Position numbers and translations under genes: made by a program
Notes under the pieces: model-generated
What the model was told of the DNA's origin: nothing
What the model saw: the letters and a program-made list of their open reading frames with translations, nothing else
Database searches by the model: none
DNA from: an uncultured Pelagibacteraceae bacterium
Lineage (GTDB): Bacteria > Pseudomonadota > Alphaproteobacteria > Pelagibacterales > Pelagibacteraceae
Direction of reading: 5' to 3'
NCBI GenBank assembly: GCA_902604785.1
Contig: CACLAC010000001.1
Coordinates: 1 to 64,000 of the forward strand
DNA: 64,000 bases
Shown here: positions 53,680 to 62,640 of the stretch, piece after piece
Position numbering within the stretch: position 1 is the stretch's first letter
Layout: each line of letters begins with the position of its first letter

Positions 53680-54243
53680 ATGAATAAACAAAATTTGATA
53701 ATTTATGATTTTAATGAATTATTCTCTATATTAATAGAAATTAAAAGTAATCTAAATTTTAATTTGTTAAATGTTTCAAAAAAAGAATTTTCAGAATTAA
53801 AATTAGATAATTTAAGTAGTTATTTAATTATAACAAAAAAAAAAATTCAAAATTTAGAAAATCAAATAGTATTAAATAATTACCCTTTAAAGATTACAAA
53901 AATAATAGAAATTATAAATATTCATTTTTTAAAAATTAAATTTATTCAACAGTCAGACATTGATCTTGGTTTTTATAAATTAAACTTAAATTCTAGAAAA
54001 ATATTTAATGATAAAAATGAATTAAGTTTAACTGAAAAAGAAGCAAATATTATTATTTTTCTAAAAAAGTCAGAAAAACCAGTGTCAATTGATGAATTAC
54101 AAAGACAAGTTTGGGGACATAATTCAAAGCTGGAAACTCATACTGTTGAAACTCATATTTATAGATTGAGAAAAAAAATAAGTAATAAATTTAATAATCA
54201 TGACTTCATTAAAAGTACCAAGCTAGGTTATAATATTAAGTGA
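53680..54243 (+). CDS. OmpR-type winged-helix transcriptional regulator lacking a functional receiver
   Basis: A 187-residue protein. The C-terminal domain (about 95-187) is an OmpR/PhoB winged helix: IDLGFYKLNLNSRKIFN, LSLTEKEANIIIFLKKSEKPVSIDELQRQVWGHNSKLETHTVETHIYRLRKKI and IKSTKLGYNIK, with recognition helix and wing. The N-terminal ~90 residues have the length of a receiver domain but no phospho-acceptor Asp pattern, so control by phosphorylation is unlikely. Targets are unknown. Its TGA overlaps the GTG start of the ArfA-like ORF (GTGA), so the two are translationally coupled. Confidence 0.85.
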   Translation: MNKQNLIIYDFNELFSILIEIKSNLNFNLLNVSKKEFSELKLDNLSSYLIITKKKIQNLENQIVLNNYPLKITKIIEIINIHFLKIKFIQQSDIDLGFYKLNLNSRKIFNDKNELSLTEKEANIIIFLKKSEKPVSIDELQRQVWGHNSKLETHTVETHIYRLRKKISNKFNNHDFIKSTKLGYNIK

Positions 54244-54359
54244 AAAAACGAAATACAATTGCTAGAGACCTTTTATCAAACAAATATAAACCAAGAATAG
54301 TAAAACCAAAAAAAGGAAAAGGTAGTTTTAAAAGAAGAAAAAAATATACTAAAGTCTAG
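54240..54359 (+). CDS. arfA: ArfA-like ribosome-rescue factor, 39 residues
   Basis: A short ORF starting with GTG that overlaps the regulator stop as GTGA and ends with TAG inside the 3' end of the convergent kinase gene. It encodes NTIARDLLSNKYKPRIVKPKKG followed by KGSFKRRKKYTKV. The central N-x-I-x-x-L-L-x-x-x-x-x-x-R-x-V-x-K-x-K-K-G-K-G-S pattern matches E. coli ArfA, which recruits RF2 to ribosomes stalled on non-stop mRNA. It is shorter than E. coli ArfA (72 residues before processing), ending about 10 residues after KGKGS. Very basic. Recognition rests on this motif; no search was possible. Confidence 0.72.
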   Translation: MKKRNTIARDLLSNKYKPRIVKPKKGKGSFKRRKKYTKV

Positions 54360-55278
54360 CCCCAATTTGTTGGATAACTTTAGAAGACATTTCCGTTCCC
54401 TTTTCCAAACTTTCTTTTGTTGATAAACTATTTGTAATTCCATGTAAAAAGCCTGCTGCAAATAAATCTCCTGCTCCAGTTAAATCAACTATTTTTAGAT
54501 TTTGTTTTATATTACATTCTACAACTTCATCTCCATTTATAGCTATGCTTCCCTTTTCACCTCGAGTTAATACGATTAATTTTTTAAGATTTTTTGAAAA
54601 AGAAACTACCTCTTCAAAATTTTTAGCATCGATTAAAGACATTATCTCTTGTTCATTTGCGAAAGTAATATCTAATTTATTTTTTACTAAATCTAAAAAA
54701 TGTGGCTTATGTCTTTCAACGCAGAATAAATCAGAAAGTGACATAGCAACTTTATTTGAATTTTGGATTGCTTTATCGAAAGCTGTTTTTGGATCTCCTT
54801 CATCCCATAAATATCCTTCTAAAAAAGTAATTTTACTATTCTTTACTGCATTAACGTCTACATCATTTTCATTAATTTTTCCTGCAGTACCCAAAAAAGT
54901 ACACATCGTTCTTTCAGAATCAGGTGTAACTAATATTAAACATGTTCCGGTAGGTAGCTCTTCTTTTTTTTTTGAGTAAAAATATTTAACTTTTTCTTGT
55001 TTAAGTCCATCTTCATATTTACTTCCAAGATCATCATCATTAACTTTACCTATAAATCCAACTTCATTTCCAAGTTGAGATAAACCAACAATTGAGTTAG
55101 CGACAGATCCTCCTGAAACTGTTTTTTCAATTTTAAGATTAGATAATAAGTTTTTAAATTCATTATCATCAAAAATTAATTTCATTGTACTTTTTGTTAA
55201 ATTGTTTTTGGTGATAAAATCGTCATCTACTTTACAAATTACATCCACAATCGCATTTCCTATTCCTAAAATTTCCAT
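54349..55278 (-). CDS. PfkB-family sugar/adenosine kinase
   Basis: A 309-residue ribokinase-fold kinase. N-terminal MEILGIGNAIVDVICKVDDDF, glycine switch SGGSVANSIVGLSQLGNEVGFIGKVNDD, substrate-lid TCLILVTPDSERTMCTFLG and the ATP/anion-hole DLTGAGDLFAAGFLHG with the catalytic Asp. Closest in look to alphaproteobacterial adenosine kinase-like proteins, but adenosine, inosine or a sugar are all possible substrates. Last gene of the grpE-to-kinase run; overlaps the ArfA-like ORF by 11 bp and follows nth after 1 bp. Confidence 0.88.
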   Translation of the reverse strand: MEILGIGNAIVDVICKVDDDFITKNNLTKSTMKLIFDDNEFKNLLSNLKIEKTVSGGSVANSIVGLSQLGNEVGFIGKVNDDDLGSKYEDGLKQEKVKYFYSKKKEELPTGTCLILVTPDSERTMCTFLGTAGKINENDVDVNAVKNSKITFLEGYLWDEGDPKTAFDKAIQNSNKVAMSLSDLFCVERHKPHFLDLVKNKLDITFANEQEIMSLIDAKNFEEVVSFSKNLKKLIVLTRGEKGSIAINGDEVVECNIKQNLKIVDLTGAGDLFAAGFLHGITNSLSTKESLEKGTEMSSKVIQQIGARL

Positions 55279-55279
55279 A

Positions 55280-55933
55280 TTAAGCTTTCTTTGTTATGAT
55301 TGGTTTTTTTCTATTAGGATAACAAGTAGTACAAATTTTACAAGTTAAACCATAACATTCCCTCGCTTTGCAAAATTCTCTTCCATAATAAATTATTTGA
55401 AGGTGAAGCTTGCTCCATGATTTTTTAGGAAATAATCTTTTTAAATCTTGCTCTGTTTGTATAACGTTTTTACCATTACTAAGACCCCATCTTTGTGCAA
55501 GTCGATGAATATGAGTATCAACAGGAAATGCTGGGTAGCCAAATCCTTGCGACATAACTACACTAGCAGTTTTATGTCCAACTCCAGGCAATTTTTCAAG
55601 ATCATTAAAGTTATCTGGAACTTTTCCATTATGTTTTTCAATTAGTTGCTTTGATAATAAATAAACACTCTTTGCTTTAACTCTGAATATGCCAATACTT
55701 TTAATAAGATTTTCTATTTTTTTTCTTCCTAATTTTACAAATTGTTCTGGATTATTATATTTAGGGTAAATATTTTTAGTAACATTATTAACATTAACGT
55801 CTGTAGTTTGAGCGGACAATAAAACAGAAACTAACAGAGTAAATTTATTTCTATGTCTTAAAGGAATTGGAGTTTTGGGATAAATTTTATTTAGTATTTT
55901 AAGAATAATCTTAGCTCTTTGAACTTCATTCAT
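55280..55933 (-). CDS. nth: Endonuclease III (DNA glycosylase/AP lyase)
   Basis: Removes oxidised pyrimidines. Helix-hairpin-helix LEKLPGVGHKTASVV with catalytic Lys, then PAFPVDTHIHRLAQRWGL with catalytic Asp; LLSAQTTDVNVNNVT at the N-terminal helix. 217 residues. The iron-sulfur loop region reads FCKARECYGLTCKICTTC, whose cysteine spacing is not the canonical C-x6-C-x2-C-x5-C, so the cluster may be bound differently or absent. Starts 4 bp after the amine oxidase gene. Confidence 0.95.
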   Translation of the reverse strand: MNEVQRAKIILKILNKIYPKTPIPLRHRNKFTLLVSVLLSAQTTDVNVNNVTKNIYPKYNNPEQFVKLGRKKIENLIKSIGIFRVKAKSVYLLSKQLIEKHNGKVPDNFNDLEKLPGVGHKTASVVMSQGFGYPAFPVDTHIHRLAQRWGLSNGKNVIQTEQDLKRLFPKKSWSKLHLQIIYYGREFCKARECYGLTCKICTTCYPNRKKPIITKKA

Positions 55934-55937
55934 TAAA

Positions 55938-57278
55938 TTAACCTAATGCAGGTGATATATACGCTTCAGTAGCGGCTCTTTTGCCACTTCGATCAGCACC
56001 ATGAACTGTACTGAAAGCTAGAGCGGTAGCTTCTCCAGCAAAAAAAATCTTATCTCCTACAGGCATTCTTAACTCACGTCTTAAATTGTTTGCCTTACCA
56101 GGTATTGCTCCAGTATAAGATCCAAATGTAAAAGGATTTTTTGACCATGCTATAGATTTAGCTTTAATAAAATATTTTTTATAAAATTTTGAACCAAAGG
56201 TTGATTTTAGATCGTTTAAAATAAAATCAATCGTTGCCTCATCACCTTCTTCTCCTAGATCTTTTGCAAATTGTCCTGATATACCGAAAAGAGATACATC
56301 AGATCCACCCATTTTAAGAGAGCCGTAATAAGTTTGAGGCGACCTAACTCCATTGCTATTACATTTAGTATTAAACCATGTATCGTTTTTAATTTTTTTT
56401 GATTTATAAAATTTTTTCTTTAATTGCATTAAAACTCGATTTGAATACGTCATTGAAATTCCATCTAAAGCTTTAATTTTTCTAGCTGGTAAAGGTGGTG
56501 AAAATTTAATTTTTTCAGCTTTTAAGACTCCTATAGAAGTAGTAATGATGCAGGCTTTTGAATTTATAGTTCCTTTATTAGTTACAATTTGTACTCCTTT
56601 TCCACCCCATTTAATTTCACTAACAATTGTATTTAATTTAACTGGAACATCTTTTCGATAATAAGCTAACAATGTTCCATATCCTTCTCTGCAAAGACCA
56701 TCCCCACTTCCTGGATCATACCAATTAACATTATCATCATATGAAGAAAAATTATCTAGGTCTCTAGCATCACCCACCATTTTGGCGGCAGTATCAAACC
56801 AGCTATTTTTTTTTATTTTTTCTGGCACTAAGGTTATAAATGGCACATCAGTTCTATTGGTATATCTAATTTTTTTTAATTCCTTATAAATTCTCCAAAG
56901 TTCATTTGCTTCAACTTTCCTTTTTCCATCATAAACAATAGAAGGAGCATTTTCTGGATATATTTTAAATTTGTCTTTATGTTTTTTACCAAATTTAGCT
57001 AATTGGTTTTCTGAGAAACCATGAAGCCAATGGCCACCTATATCAATAGGTATTCCAAAAGTTGAAGTATCTGAGTAACATCGACCACCAGTTCTATTCA
57101 TAGCCTCAATACATAATACGGATACACCCTTTTGTATCAGTTCAGCTGTGGCTGATAATCCTGCCGAACCAGCACCTATTACAACAATATCAGGATTAGA
57201 CTGTGAAAAAGAAATTTTTGGTAAATTAGCAAATACTAATGTTGATAATGATGTTTTTAAAAATTTTCTTCTATCCAT
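55938..57278 (-). CDS. FAD-dependent amine oxidase, Tat-exported
   Basis: A 446-residue flavin amine oxidase (MAO/polyamine-oxidase-like). The first residues MDRRKFLKTSLSTLVFANLPKISFS contain RRKFLK, a twin-arginine signal, so the folded enzyme is probably exported to the periplasm. FAD loop VVIGAGSAGLSATAELIQKGVSVLCIEA, GGRCYSDTSTFG, DIGGHWLHGF, and C-terminal KIFFAGEATALAFSTVHGADRSGKRAA. The amine substrate is unknown. Its start overlaps the dapB stop by 8 bp. Confidence 0.92.
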   Translation of the reverse strand: MDRRKFLKTSLSTLVFANLPKISFSQSNPDIVVIGAGSAGLSATAELIQKGVSVLCIEAMNRTGGRCYSDTSTFGIPIDIGGHWLHGFSENQLAKFGKKHKDKFKIYPENAPSIVYDGKRKVEANELWRIYKELKKIRYTNRTDVPFITLVPEKIKKNSWFDTAAKMVGDARDLDNFSSYDDNVNWYDPGSGDGLCREGYGTLLAYYRKDVPVKLNTIVSEIKWGGKGVQIVTNKGTINSKACIITTSIGVLKAEKIKFSPPLPARKIKALDGISMTYSNRVLMQLKKKFYKSKKIKNDTWFNTKCNSNGVRSPQTYYGSLKMGGSDVSLFGISGQFAKDLGEEGDEATIDFILNDLKSTFGSKFYKKYFIKAKSIAWSKNPFTFGSYTGAIPGKANNLRRELRMPVGDKIFFAGEATALAFSTVHGADRSGKRAATEAYISPALG

Positions 57279-58050
57279 TCAATTTTAAAACATCTCTCAT
57301 GGAATAAAGTCCAGGTGTTTTATTCATTAACCATTTAGCAGCAGTAAAAGCTCCTTCTGAATAAAGGGCTCTATCAAATGCTTCATGATTTAGAGTTATA
57401 ACCTCTTTGCCACTAGAAAATGTGACTTCATGCTCTCCAATGATTTCACCTTTTCTTAAAGAATTAAAATTAATTTTTTTTCCATATGGAAAAGATTTTT
57501 TGTTTAGGTATTTCTTACCTAATAATTTATAGAAATCTTTATTCTTTCCAACTGCTATTCCTTTTCCCAGCATCAAAGCTGTTCCTGAAGGATGATCTTT
57601 TTTATGTTTATGATGTATTTCAAAAACTTTACTTAAAAAATTATTTCCAAGTGATTTAGATGCAATTTCAGTTAAATACATAAGCAAGTTTATTCCTAAG
57701 CTCATATTCCCAGCTTTTACTATTGGTATTTTTTTTGAGTACTTTTTAATTAAATTTTCTTCTTTTTTTGAAAATCCAGTCGTACCAATTATCACTTTTT
57801 TTTTTAATTTTGCTGCAATCTTTAGTACTTCAATTGTGCATTTTGGGACTGTAAAATCTATTATAACATTTGTGTTTTTAAATGCTTTTTCTGTATTTAG
57901 TTCAGGTTTAATTCCACTAATTTTTTTATTTATTTTTCTATTCTCAGTAAGAGCAACTAATTTAAAATTTTTGTCTGATTTAGCTGACTTAATAAATTGT
58001 TGACCCATCCTTCCCATGCAACCAGTAATAGCTAAATTAATTTTTTTCAT
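57271..58050 (-). CDS. dapB: 4-hydroxy-tetrahydrodipicolinate reductase
   Basis: Lysine and diaminopimelate pathway reductase. NAD(P)-binding GCMGRMGQQFIKS, IDFTVPKCTIEVL, IGTTGFSKKEEN, AGNMSLGINLLMYL, EIHHKHKKDHPSGTALMLG with the catalytic His-His and Lys, and FDRALYSEGAFTAAKWL. 259 residues, complete. It starts exactly one base after the stop of a small membrane ORF. Confidence 0.97.
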   Translation of the reverse strand: MKKINLAITGCMGRMGQQFIKSAKSDKNFKLVALTENRKINKKISGIKPELNTEKAFKNTNVIIDFTVPKCTIEVLKIAAKLKKKVIIGTTGFSKKEENLIKKYSKKIPIVKAGNMSLGINLLMYLTEIASKSLGNNFLSKVFEIHHKHKKDHPSGTALMLGKGIAVGKNKDFYKLLGKKYLNKKSFPYGKKINFNSLRKGEIIGEHEVTFSSGKEVITLNHEAFDRALYSEGAFTAAKWLMNKTPGLYSMRDVLKLNG

Positions 58051-58218
58051 TTAAAAGATAAAGTACAAAACTATCATAACAACTGAAACAATTATAGCCC
58101 AAATAGATAGATTTGTTAAAAACTGCTTTAATTTAGAATTAGATCTTAAAAAAGAGGGTAGAACTAGAATTAAAACAGCAATCATAAAAATTGCTGGAAT
58201 AATTTGATCCCAGTTCAT
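58051..58218 (-). CDS. Small two-span membrane protein between dnaJ and dapB
   Basis: A 55-residue ORF missed by length cut-offs, filling the 168-bp gap between dnaJ and dapB exactly. From ATG at 58218: MNWDQIIPAIFMIAVLILVLP, then SFLRSNSKLKQF, then LTNLSIWAIIVSVVMIVLYFIF and TAA. Two hydrophobic helices are separated by a basic loop. The stop is followed directly by the dapB ATG and the ATG lies one base from the dnaJ stop, so the fit to the operon is precise and strongly supports a real gene. Family and function are unknown to me. Confidence 0.75.
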   Translation of the reverse strand: MNWDQIIPAIFMIAVLILVLPSFLRSNSKLKQFLTNLSIWAIIVSVVMIVLYFIF

Positions 58219-59346
58219 TTAATTGTTCCAGAAGCTCTTAGCTTTTTGAAAGAATTTTTTAATACTTGGATTAGATTTTTCATTCTCTATTTCTCTAAAT
58301 TTTTCAAGTAGTTCTTTTTGCTCTTTATTTAGTGATACTGGAACTTCAGTATTTACTTGAACATAAAGGTCCCCAGTTCCGCTTCCTCTCATCAAAGGCA
58401 TTCCTTTACCTTTTAATCTAAATTGCTTTCCGCTCTGTGTTCCAGAAGGAATTTTTATTTTTGCCTTTCCACCATCTATAGTTGGAATTTCCATAGATGA
58501 TCCTAAAGCAGCATCAGCAATAGATATTGGACATTCAAAGAACAGGTTTTCTTCTGATCTTTTAAAAAGATCGTGTGAGTAAACGTTTATAAATAAGTAT
58601 AAATCTCCATTACTAGCACCTCTAGATCCAGCTTCACCTTTCCCAGCTAGTCTAATTCTAGTGCCATCATCAACACCTTTCGGGATTGTAACAGAAAGTC
58701 TTTTGGAAGCTTGTTTTTTTCCTTGTCCACCGCAATTTCCACAAGGATTCGTAATCATTTCACCTGATCCTGAGCATTGGGGGCATGTTTGTTGAACAGT
58801 AAAAAAACCTTGACTAGATCTTACTTGACCATGACCTCCACACATTGAACAAGAACTTGCGTCATGACCTGGTTTAGAACCTGATCCACTACAAGTATCA
58901 CATTTTTCTGATGTTGAAAATTTTATGTCCTGTTTTTTTCCAGCATAAGCTTCTTCCAAAGAAATTGATAAATCATATCTTAAATCAGACCCTCTGTTGT
59001 TTGATCTTCTAGATCTTCTCCCACCACCTCCAAAACCTTCACCAAAAAAATCCTCAAATATATCTGAAAAATGATTTGAAAAATCAAAGTTACTAAATCC
59101 ACCTCTTCCACCACCACCATTTTCAAATGCGGCATGACCGAAATTATCGTAATTTTGTTTTCTCTCAGAATTAGATAGAACGTGATAAGCTTCAGATGCT
59201 TCTTTAAATTTATCTTCTGCAGCCTTATCTCCCTTGTTCTTATCAGGATGATATTTGACTGCTTGTTTTCTATAAGCTGATTTTATTTGGTCTGCTGAAG
59301 CACCTTTGTCTACACCTAAGACGTCGTAATAATCTCTTTTTGCCAT
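58219..59346 (-). CDS. dnaJ: Chaperone protein DnaJ
   Basis: Hsp40 co-chaperone that stimulates DnaK. J-domain with KYHPDKNKGDK (HPD near residues 33-35), Gly/Phe-rich linker with FEDFFGEGFGGGGRR, four zinc motifs (CDTCSGSG, CSMCGGHG, CPQCSGSG, CGNCGGQG) and the C-terminal substrate-binding domains. 375 residues, complete. It follows dnaK after 28 bp. Confidence 0.98.
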   Translation of the reverse strand: MAKRDYYDVLGVDKGASADQIKSAYRKQAVKYHPDKNKGDKAAEDKFKEASEAYHVLSNSERKQNYDNFGHAAFENGGGGRGGFSNFDFSNHFSDIFEDFFGEGFGGGGRRSRRSNNRGSDLRYDLSISLEEAYAGKKQDIKFSTSEKCDTCSGSGSKPGHDASSCSMCGGHGQVRSSQGFFTVQQTCPQCSGSGEMITNPCGNCGGQGKKQASKRLSVTIPKGVDDGTRIRLAGKGEAGSRGASNGDLYLFINVYSHDLFKRSEENLFFECPISIADAALGSSMEIPTIDGGKAKIKIPSGTQSGKQFRLKGKGMPLMRGSGTGDLYVQVNTEVPVSLNKEQKELLEKFREIENEKSNPSIKKFFQKAKSFWNN

Positions 59347-59374
59347 AACTAGTTATAGACAAACAGTTGTTAGT

Positions 59375-61300
59375 TTAGGCGCTTTTTTCTTTATTGTCGT
59401 CTTTTACTTCTTCAAAGTCTGCATCAACAACATTATCGTCTTTTTTTCCTTCTTCTTTTTTAGCATCTTTTGGTGCATCACCAGGTTTAGCACTTTGTTG
59501 AGATTTATAAATTGCTTCACCTAATTTCATAGAAGCTTGAACTAAATCTTGTGTTTTTTTCTTTATTTCTTCTATGTCAGTACCTTTAATTGCGTTTCTA
59601 AGATTTGCTGATGCGTCTTCAATTGCTTTTTTATCTGCTTCTGAAACTTTACTTCCATGTTCTTTTAAATTTTTCTCAGTAGAGTGTATTAGAGTATCAG
59701 CTTGATTTCTTGCATCAACAGATTCTCTTTTTTTCTTATCGGCTTCTTTATTAGATTCAGCATCTTTAACCATTTGATTAATTTCTTCATCACTTAGACC
59801 TCCAGATGCTTGAATTTGAATTTTTTGTTCTTTACCAGTTCCTTTATCTTTTGCAGAAACATTAACGATACCATTAGCATCTATATCAAAAGTAACTTCA
59901 ATTTGAGGAACTCCTCTAGGAGCTGGAGCTATTCCAACCAACTCAAAGTTTCCTAAAATTTTATTATCTGACGCCATTTCCCTTTCTCCTTGGAGAACTC
60001 TAATTGACACAGCTGGTTGATTATCTTCAGCAGTAGAAAAAACCTGACTTTTTTTAGTTGGTATTGTTGTGTTTTTATCAATCAATTTTGTAGAAACTCC
60101 TCCAAGTGTTTCAATACCTAAAGATAGAGGCGTAACATCTAATAATAAAACATCTTTAACATCACCTTGTAATACTCCAGCCTGTATAGCGGCTCCCATA
60201 GCTACAACTTCATCAGGGTTAACAGATTTATTTGGTTCTTTCCCAAAAAAGTTTTTTACTTCTTCAATAACTTTTGGCATTCTTGTCATTCCACCAACAA
60301 GAACTATTTCATCTACTTCGCTTGCAGATAATCCAGCGTCTTTAAGAGCTGTTTTACAAGGTGGTATTGTTCTAGTAATTAAATCTTCAACTAAAGCCTC
60401 AAGTTTTGCTCTAGTCATTTTTAAATTAATATGTTTAGGACCAGTTTTATCTGCTGTGATAAATGGAAGATTTATTTCTGTTTGAGTAGCAGAAGAAAGT
60501 TCTATTTTTGCTTTTTCTGCAGCCTCTTTTAGTCTTTGTAAAGCTAATTTATCTGATTTTAAGTCAATACCATTTTCTTTTTTGAATTCAGATAATAAAT
60601 ATTCAACTATTGTATTATCAAAATCTTCTCCACCTAAGAAAGTATCACCATTTGTTGACTTAACTTCAAATACACCATCGCCTAGTTCTAAAATTGATAC
60701 ATCAAATGTTCCACCACCCAGATCATAAACTGCAATTTTTTTATTTGCTTTTTTATCTAAGCCATATGCTAAGGATGCTGCTGTTGGCTCATTAATAATT
60801 CTTAATACTTCTAATCCAGCAATTTTTCCAGCATCTTTAGTTGCTTGTCTTTGGGCATCATTAAAATATGCAGGTACGGTAATTACTGCTTGCTTAACTT
60901 CTGAACCTAAATATTTTTCAGCTGTCTCTTTCATTTTTTGTAAAACAAATGCTGAAATCTGAGAAGGTGAATATTTATTTCCTTTTGCTTCTATCCACGC
61001 ATCTCCTTTATCTGAATTAATAATTTTAAAAGGTGCTGTCTGAATATCTTTTTTAACAGAAGGATCTTCAAAGTTTCTTCCCACTAATCTTTTTACTGCA
61101 AAAATGGTATTTTCTGGATTAGTTACAGCTTGTCTTTTTGCTGGTTGACCAATTAATTTCTCTTCGCCATCTGTAAATGCCACAACTGATGGTGTTGTTC
61201 TAGCACCTTCAGCATTTTCCAAGACCTTTGCTTGCGTACCTTCCATAACTGCTACACAAGAGTTTGTTGTACCTAAATCTATTCCTATTACTTTACTCAT
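59375..61300 (-). CDS. dnaK: Chaperone protein DnaK (Hsp70)
   Basis: ATP-dependent Hsp70. Signatures [36 protein letters not shown] and [25 protein letters not shown] mark the ATPase domain; the substrate domain follows ([17 protein letters not shown]) and the tail is charged, ending [12 protein letters not shown]. 641 residues, complete. The 59-bp leader after grpE contains AGAGG as ribosome-binding site; a heat-shock promoter is not identifiable by eye. Confidence 0.99.
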   Translation of the reverse strand: MSKVIGIDLGTTNSCVAVMEGTQAKVLENAEGARTTPSVVAFTDGEEKLIGQPAKRQAVTNPENTIFAVKRLVGRNFEDPSVKKDIQTAPFKIINSDKGDAWIEAKGNKYSPSQISAFVLQKMKETAEKYLGSEVKQAVITVPAYFNDAQRQATKDAGKIAGLEVLRIINEPTAASLAYGLDKKANKKIAVYDLGGGTFDVSILELGDGVFEVKSTNGDTFLGGEDFDNTIVEYLLSEFKKENGIDLKSDKLALQRLKEAAEKAKIELSSATQTEINLPFITADKTGPKHINLKMTRAKLEALVEDLITRTIPPCKTALKDAGLSASEVDEIVLVGGMTRMPKVIEEVKNFFGKEPNKSVNPDEVVAMGAAIQAGVLQGDVKDVLLLDVTPLSLGIETLGGVSTKLIDKNTTIPTKKSQVFSTAEDNQPAVSIRVLQGEREMASDNKILGNFELVGIAPAPRGVPQIEVTFDIDANGIVNVSAKDKGTGKEQKIQIQASGGLSDEEINQMVKDAESNKEADKKKRESVDARNQADTLIHSTEKNLKEHGSKVSEADKKAIEDASANLRNAIKGTDIEEIKKKTQDLVQASMKLGEAIYKSQQSAKPGDAPKDAKKEEGKKDDNVVDADFEEVKDDNKEKSA

Positions 61301-61359
61301 GATTATTTACCTCTGGTTCATATAAGTGTTAATTTTGCAACTACAACCATCATAAAAGA

Positions 61360-62001
61360 TTAATTTTCCTCTTTTTTTTCCTTATTTTCCTCACTTTTTT
61401 CGTTATCATTTTTTTCTTCTAATTTTTTCTTTGAAACCCCAACTAAAGAAGGTCTTAATAATCTACCTTTCATCATGAATCCTTTTTGGATCTCTTGAAT
61501 TATAGTTCCTGGCTCTTTTGAGTCATCTTCTATCTCCATCATTGCTTGATGAAGATTGGGATCAAGTTTCTCATTAATTGATTTTATTGGTTCAATATTA
61601 TTTTTTTTAAATATGGATAAAATATCTTTATTAATAACTTCCAAGTGATCTATAACTTTTTTTAAAGTTTCAGTATTTTTCAATTTTTCATCATTTTCCA
61701 ATGATAACTTTGATCTTTCTAGGTTATCTAATAAATTTAATGACTCTCTTGCAAAAGAAAAGCCGCCATATTCAAAAGCATCTTCTTTTTCTTTTTCAAA
61801 CCTTCTTCTCTGGTTTTCCATTTCAGCAAAAGTTCTTACCAATTTATCTTTAAGATTATCTATTTCTTCTTCGGGAGAAAGTTCTTTTTTATCTTCTAAA
61901 TTTTCATTGCTATTTTGAGAATTATCTTCTTGACTATCTAAATTCTTATCTTCAAGTTTATTATTTTCTTCTTCTTTTGTTTTGGAATCTTCTTTTTTCA
62001 T
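61360..62001 (-). CDS. grpE: Nucleotide exchange factor GrpE
   Basis: Releases ADP from DnaK. The 213-residue protein has a highly acidic, Asn/Glu-rich N-terminal tail (about 60 residues) and a long coiled-coil (EEEIDNLKDKLVRTFAEMENQRRRFEKEKEDA) followed by the head with NLLDNLERS, INEKLDPNLHQAMMEI and the C-terminal GFMMKGRLLRPSLVGVSK. First gene of the grpE-dnaK-dnaJ run; divergent from rdgB with 36 bp between. Confidence 0.97.
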   Translation of the reverse strand: MKKEDSKTKEEENNKLEDKNLDSQEDNSQNSNENLEDKKELSPEEEIDNLKDKLVRTFAEMENQRRRFEKEKEDAFEYGGFSFARESLNLLDNLERSKLSLENDEKLKNTETLKKVIDHLEVINKDILSIFKKNNIEPIKSINEKLDPNLHQAMMEIEDDSKEPGTIIQEIQKGFMMKGRLLRPSLVGVSKKKLEEKNDNEKSEENKEKKEEN

Positions 62002-62037
62002 TATTATCTATATGGTAAGTAAATTCTATATTTCCAG

Positions 62038-62640
62038 ATGTCTAAAAAAAAAATTAAAGAGATAATCATCGGTTCCAATAACACTGGAAAAATAAGGGAA
62101 ATAAGAGATTTATTGCCAAAAAAATATAAAATATTTACACCAAATGATTTTAATCTAAGAAGTCCAAAAGAGAATGGTAAGTCATTTATTGAAAACTCAT
62201 TAATTAAAGCTGAATATTACTCAAAAAAAATTGGAAAAATTTGTATTGCCGATGACTCCGGATTGGAAATAGATTATTTAGATAAAGCTCCAGGAATATT
62301 TTCTGCTAGATGGGGAGGAAAAAATAATAATTTTAATATTGCCATCAAAAAAGTATTTAGAGAATTAAATAAAAAAGATAAAAAATGGAGATTTAAAAAA
62401 ATACATGCAAGATTTATTTGTGCTTTAACCATATATGGTCTTAAAAAAAACCCTATACATTCTTTAGGAATAGTAAGGGGATTGATATCAAATAAAAAAA
62501 TGGGAAAAAATGGATTTGGTTATGATCCAATTTTTATACCTAATGGTAGTTTGCTTACATTTGCTGAAATGCAACCTAGTAAAAAATATAAAATTGATCA
62601 TAGATATATAGCATTTAAAAAAATTAAAAAATTTTTTTGA
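62038..62640 (+). CDS. rdgB: XTP/dITP pyrophosphatase
   Basis: Removes non-canonical purine nucleotides (ITP, XTP) from the pool. IIIGSNNTGKIREIRDLLP, GKSFIENSLIKAEYYSKKIG, CIADDSGLEIDYLDKAPGIFSARW with the metal-binding Asp pair, and GFGYDPIFIPNG are all diagnostic. 200 residues, complete. The grpE/rdgB adjacency is usual in alphaproteobacteria. Overlaps the convergent periplasmic protein gene by 17 bp. Confidence 0.96.
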   Translation: MSKKKIKEIIIGSNNTGKIREIRDLLPKKYKIFTPNDFNLRSPKENGKSFIENSLIKAEYYSKKIGKICIADDSGLEIDYLDKAPGIFSARWGGKNNNFNIAIKKVFRELNKKDKKWRFKKIHARFICALTIYGLKKNPIHSLGIVRGLISNKKMGKNGFGYDPIFIPNGSLLTFAEMQPSKKYKIDHRYIAFKKIKKFF

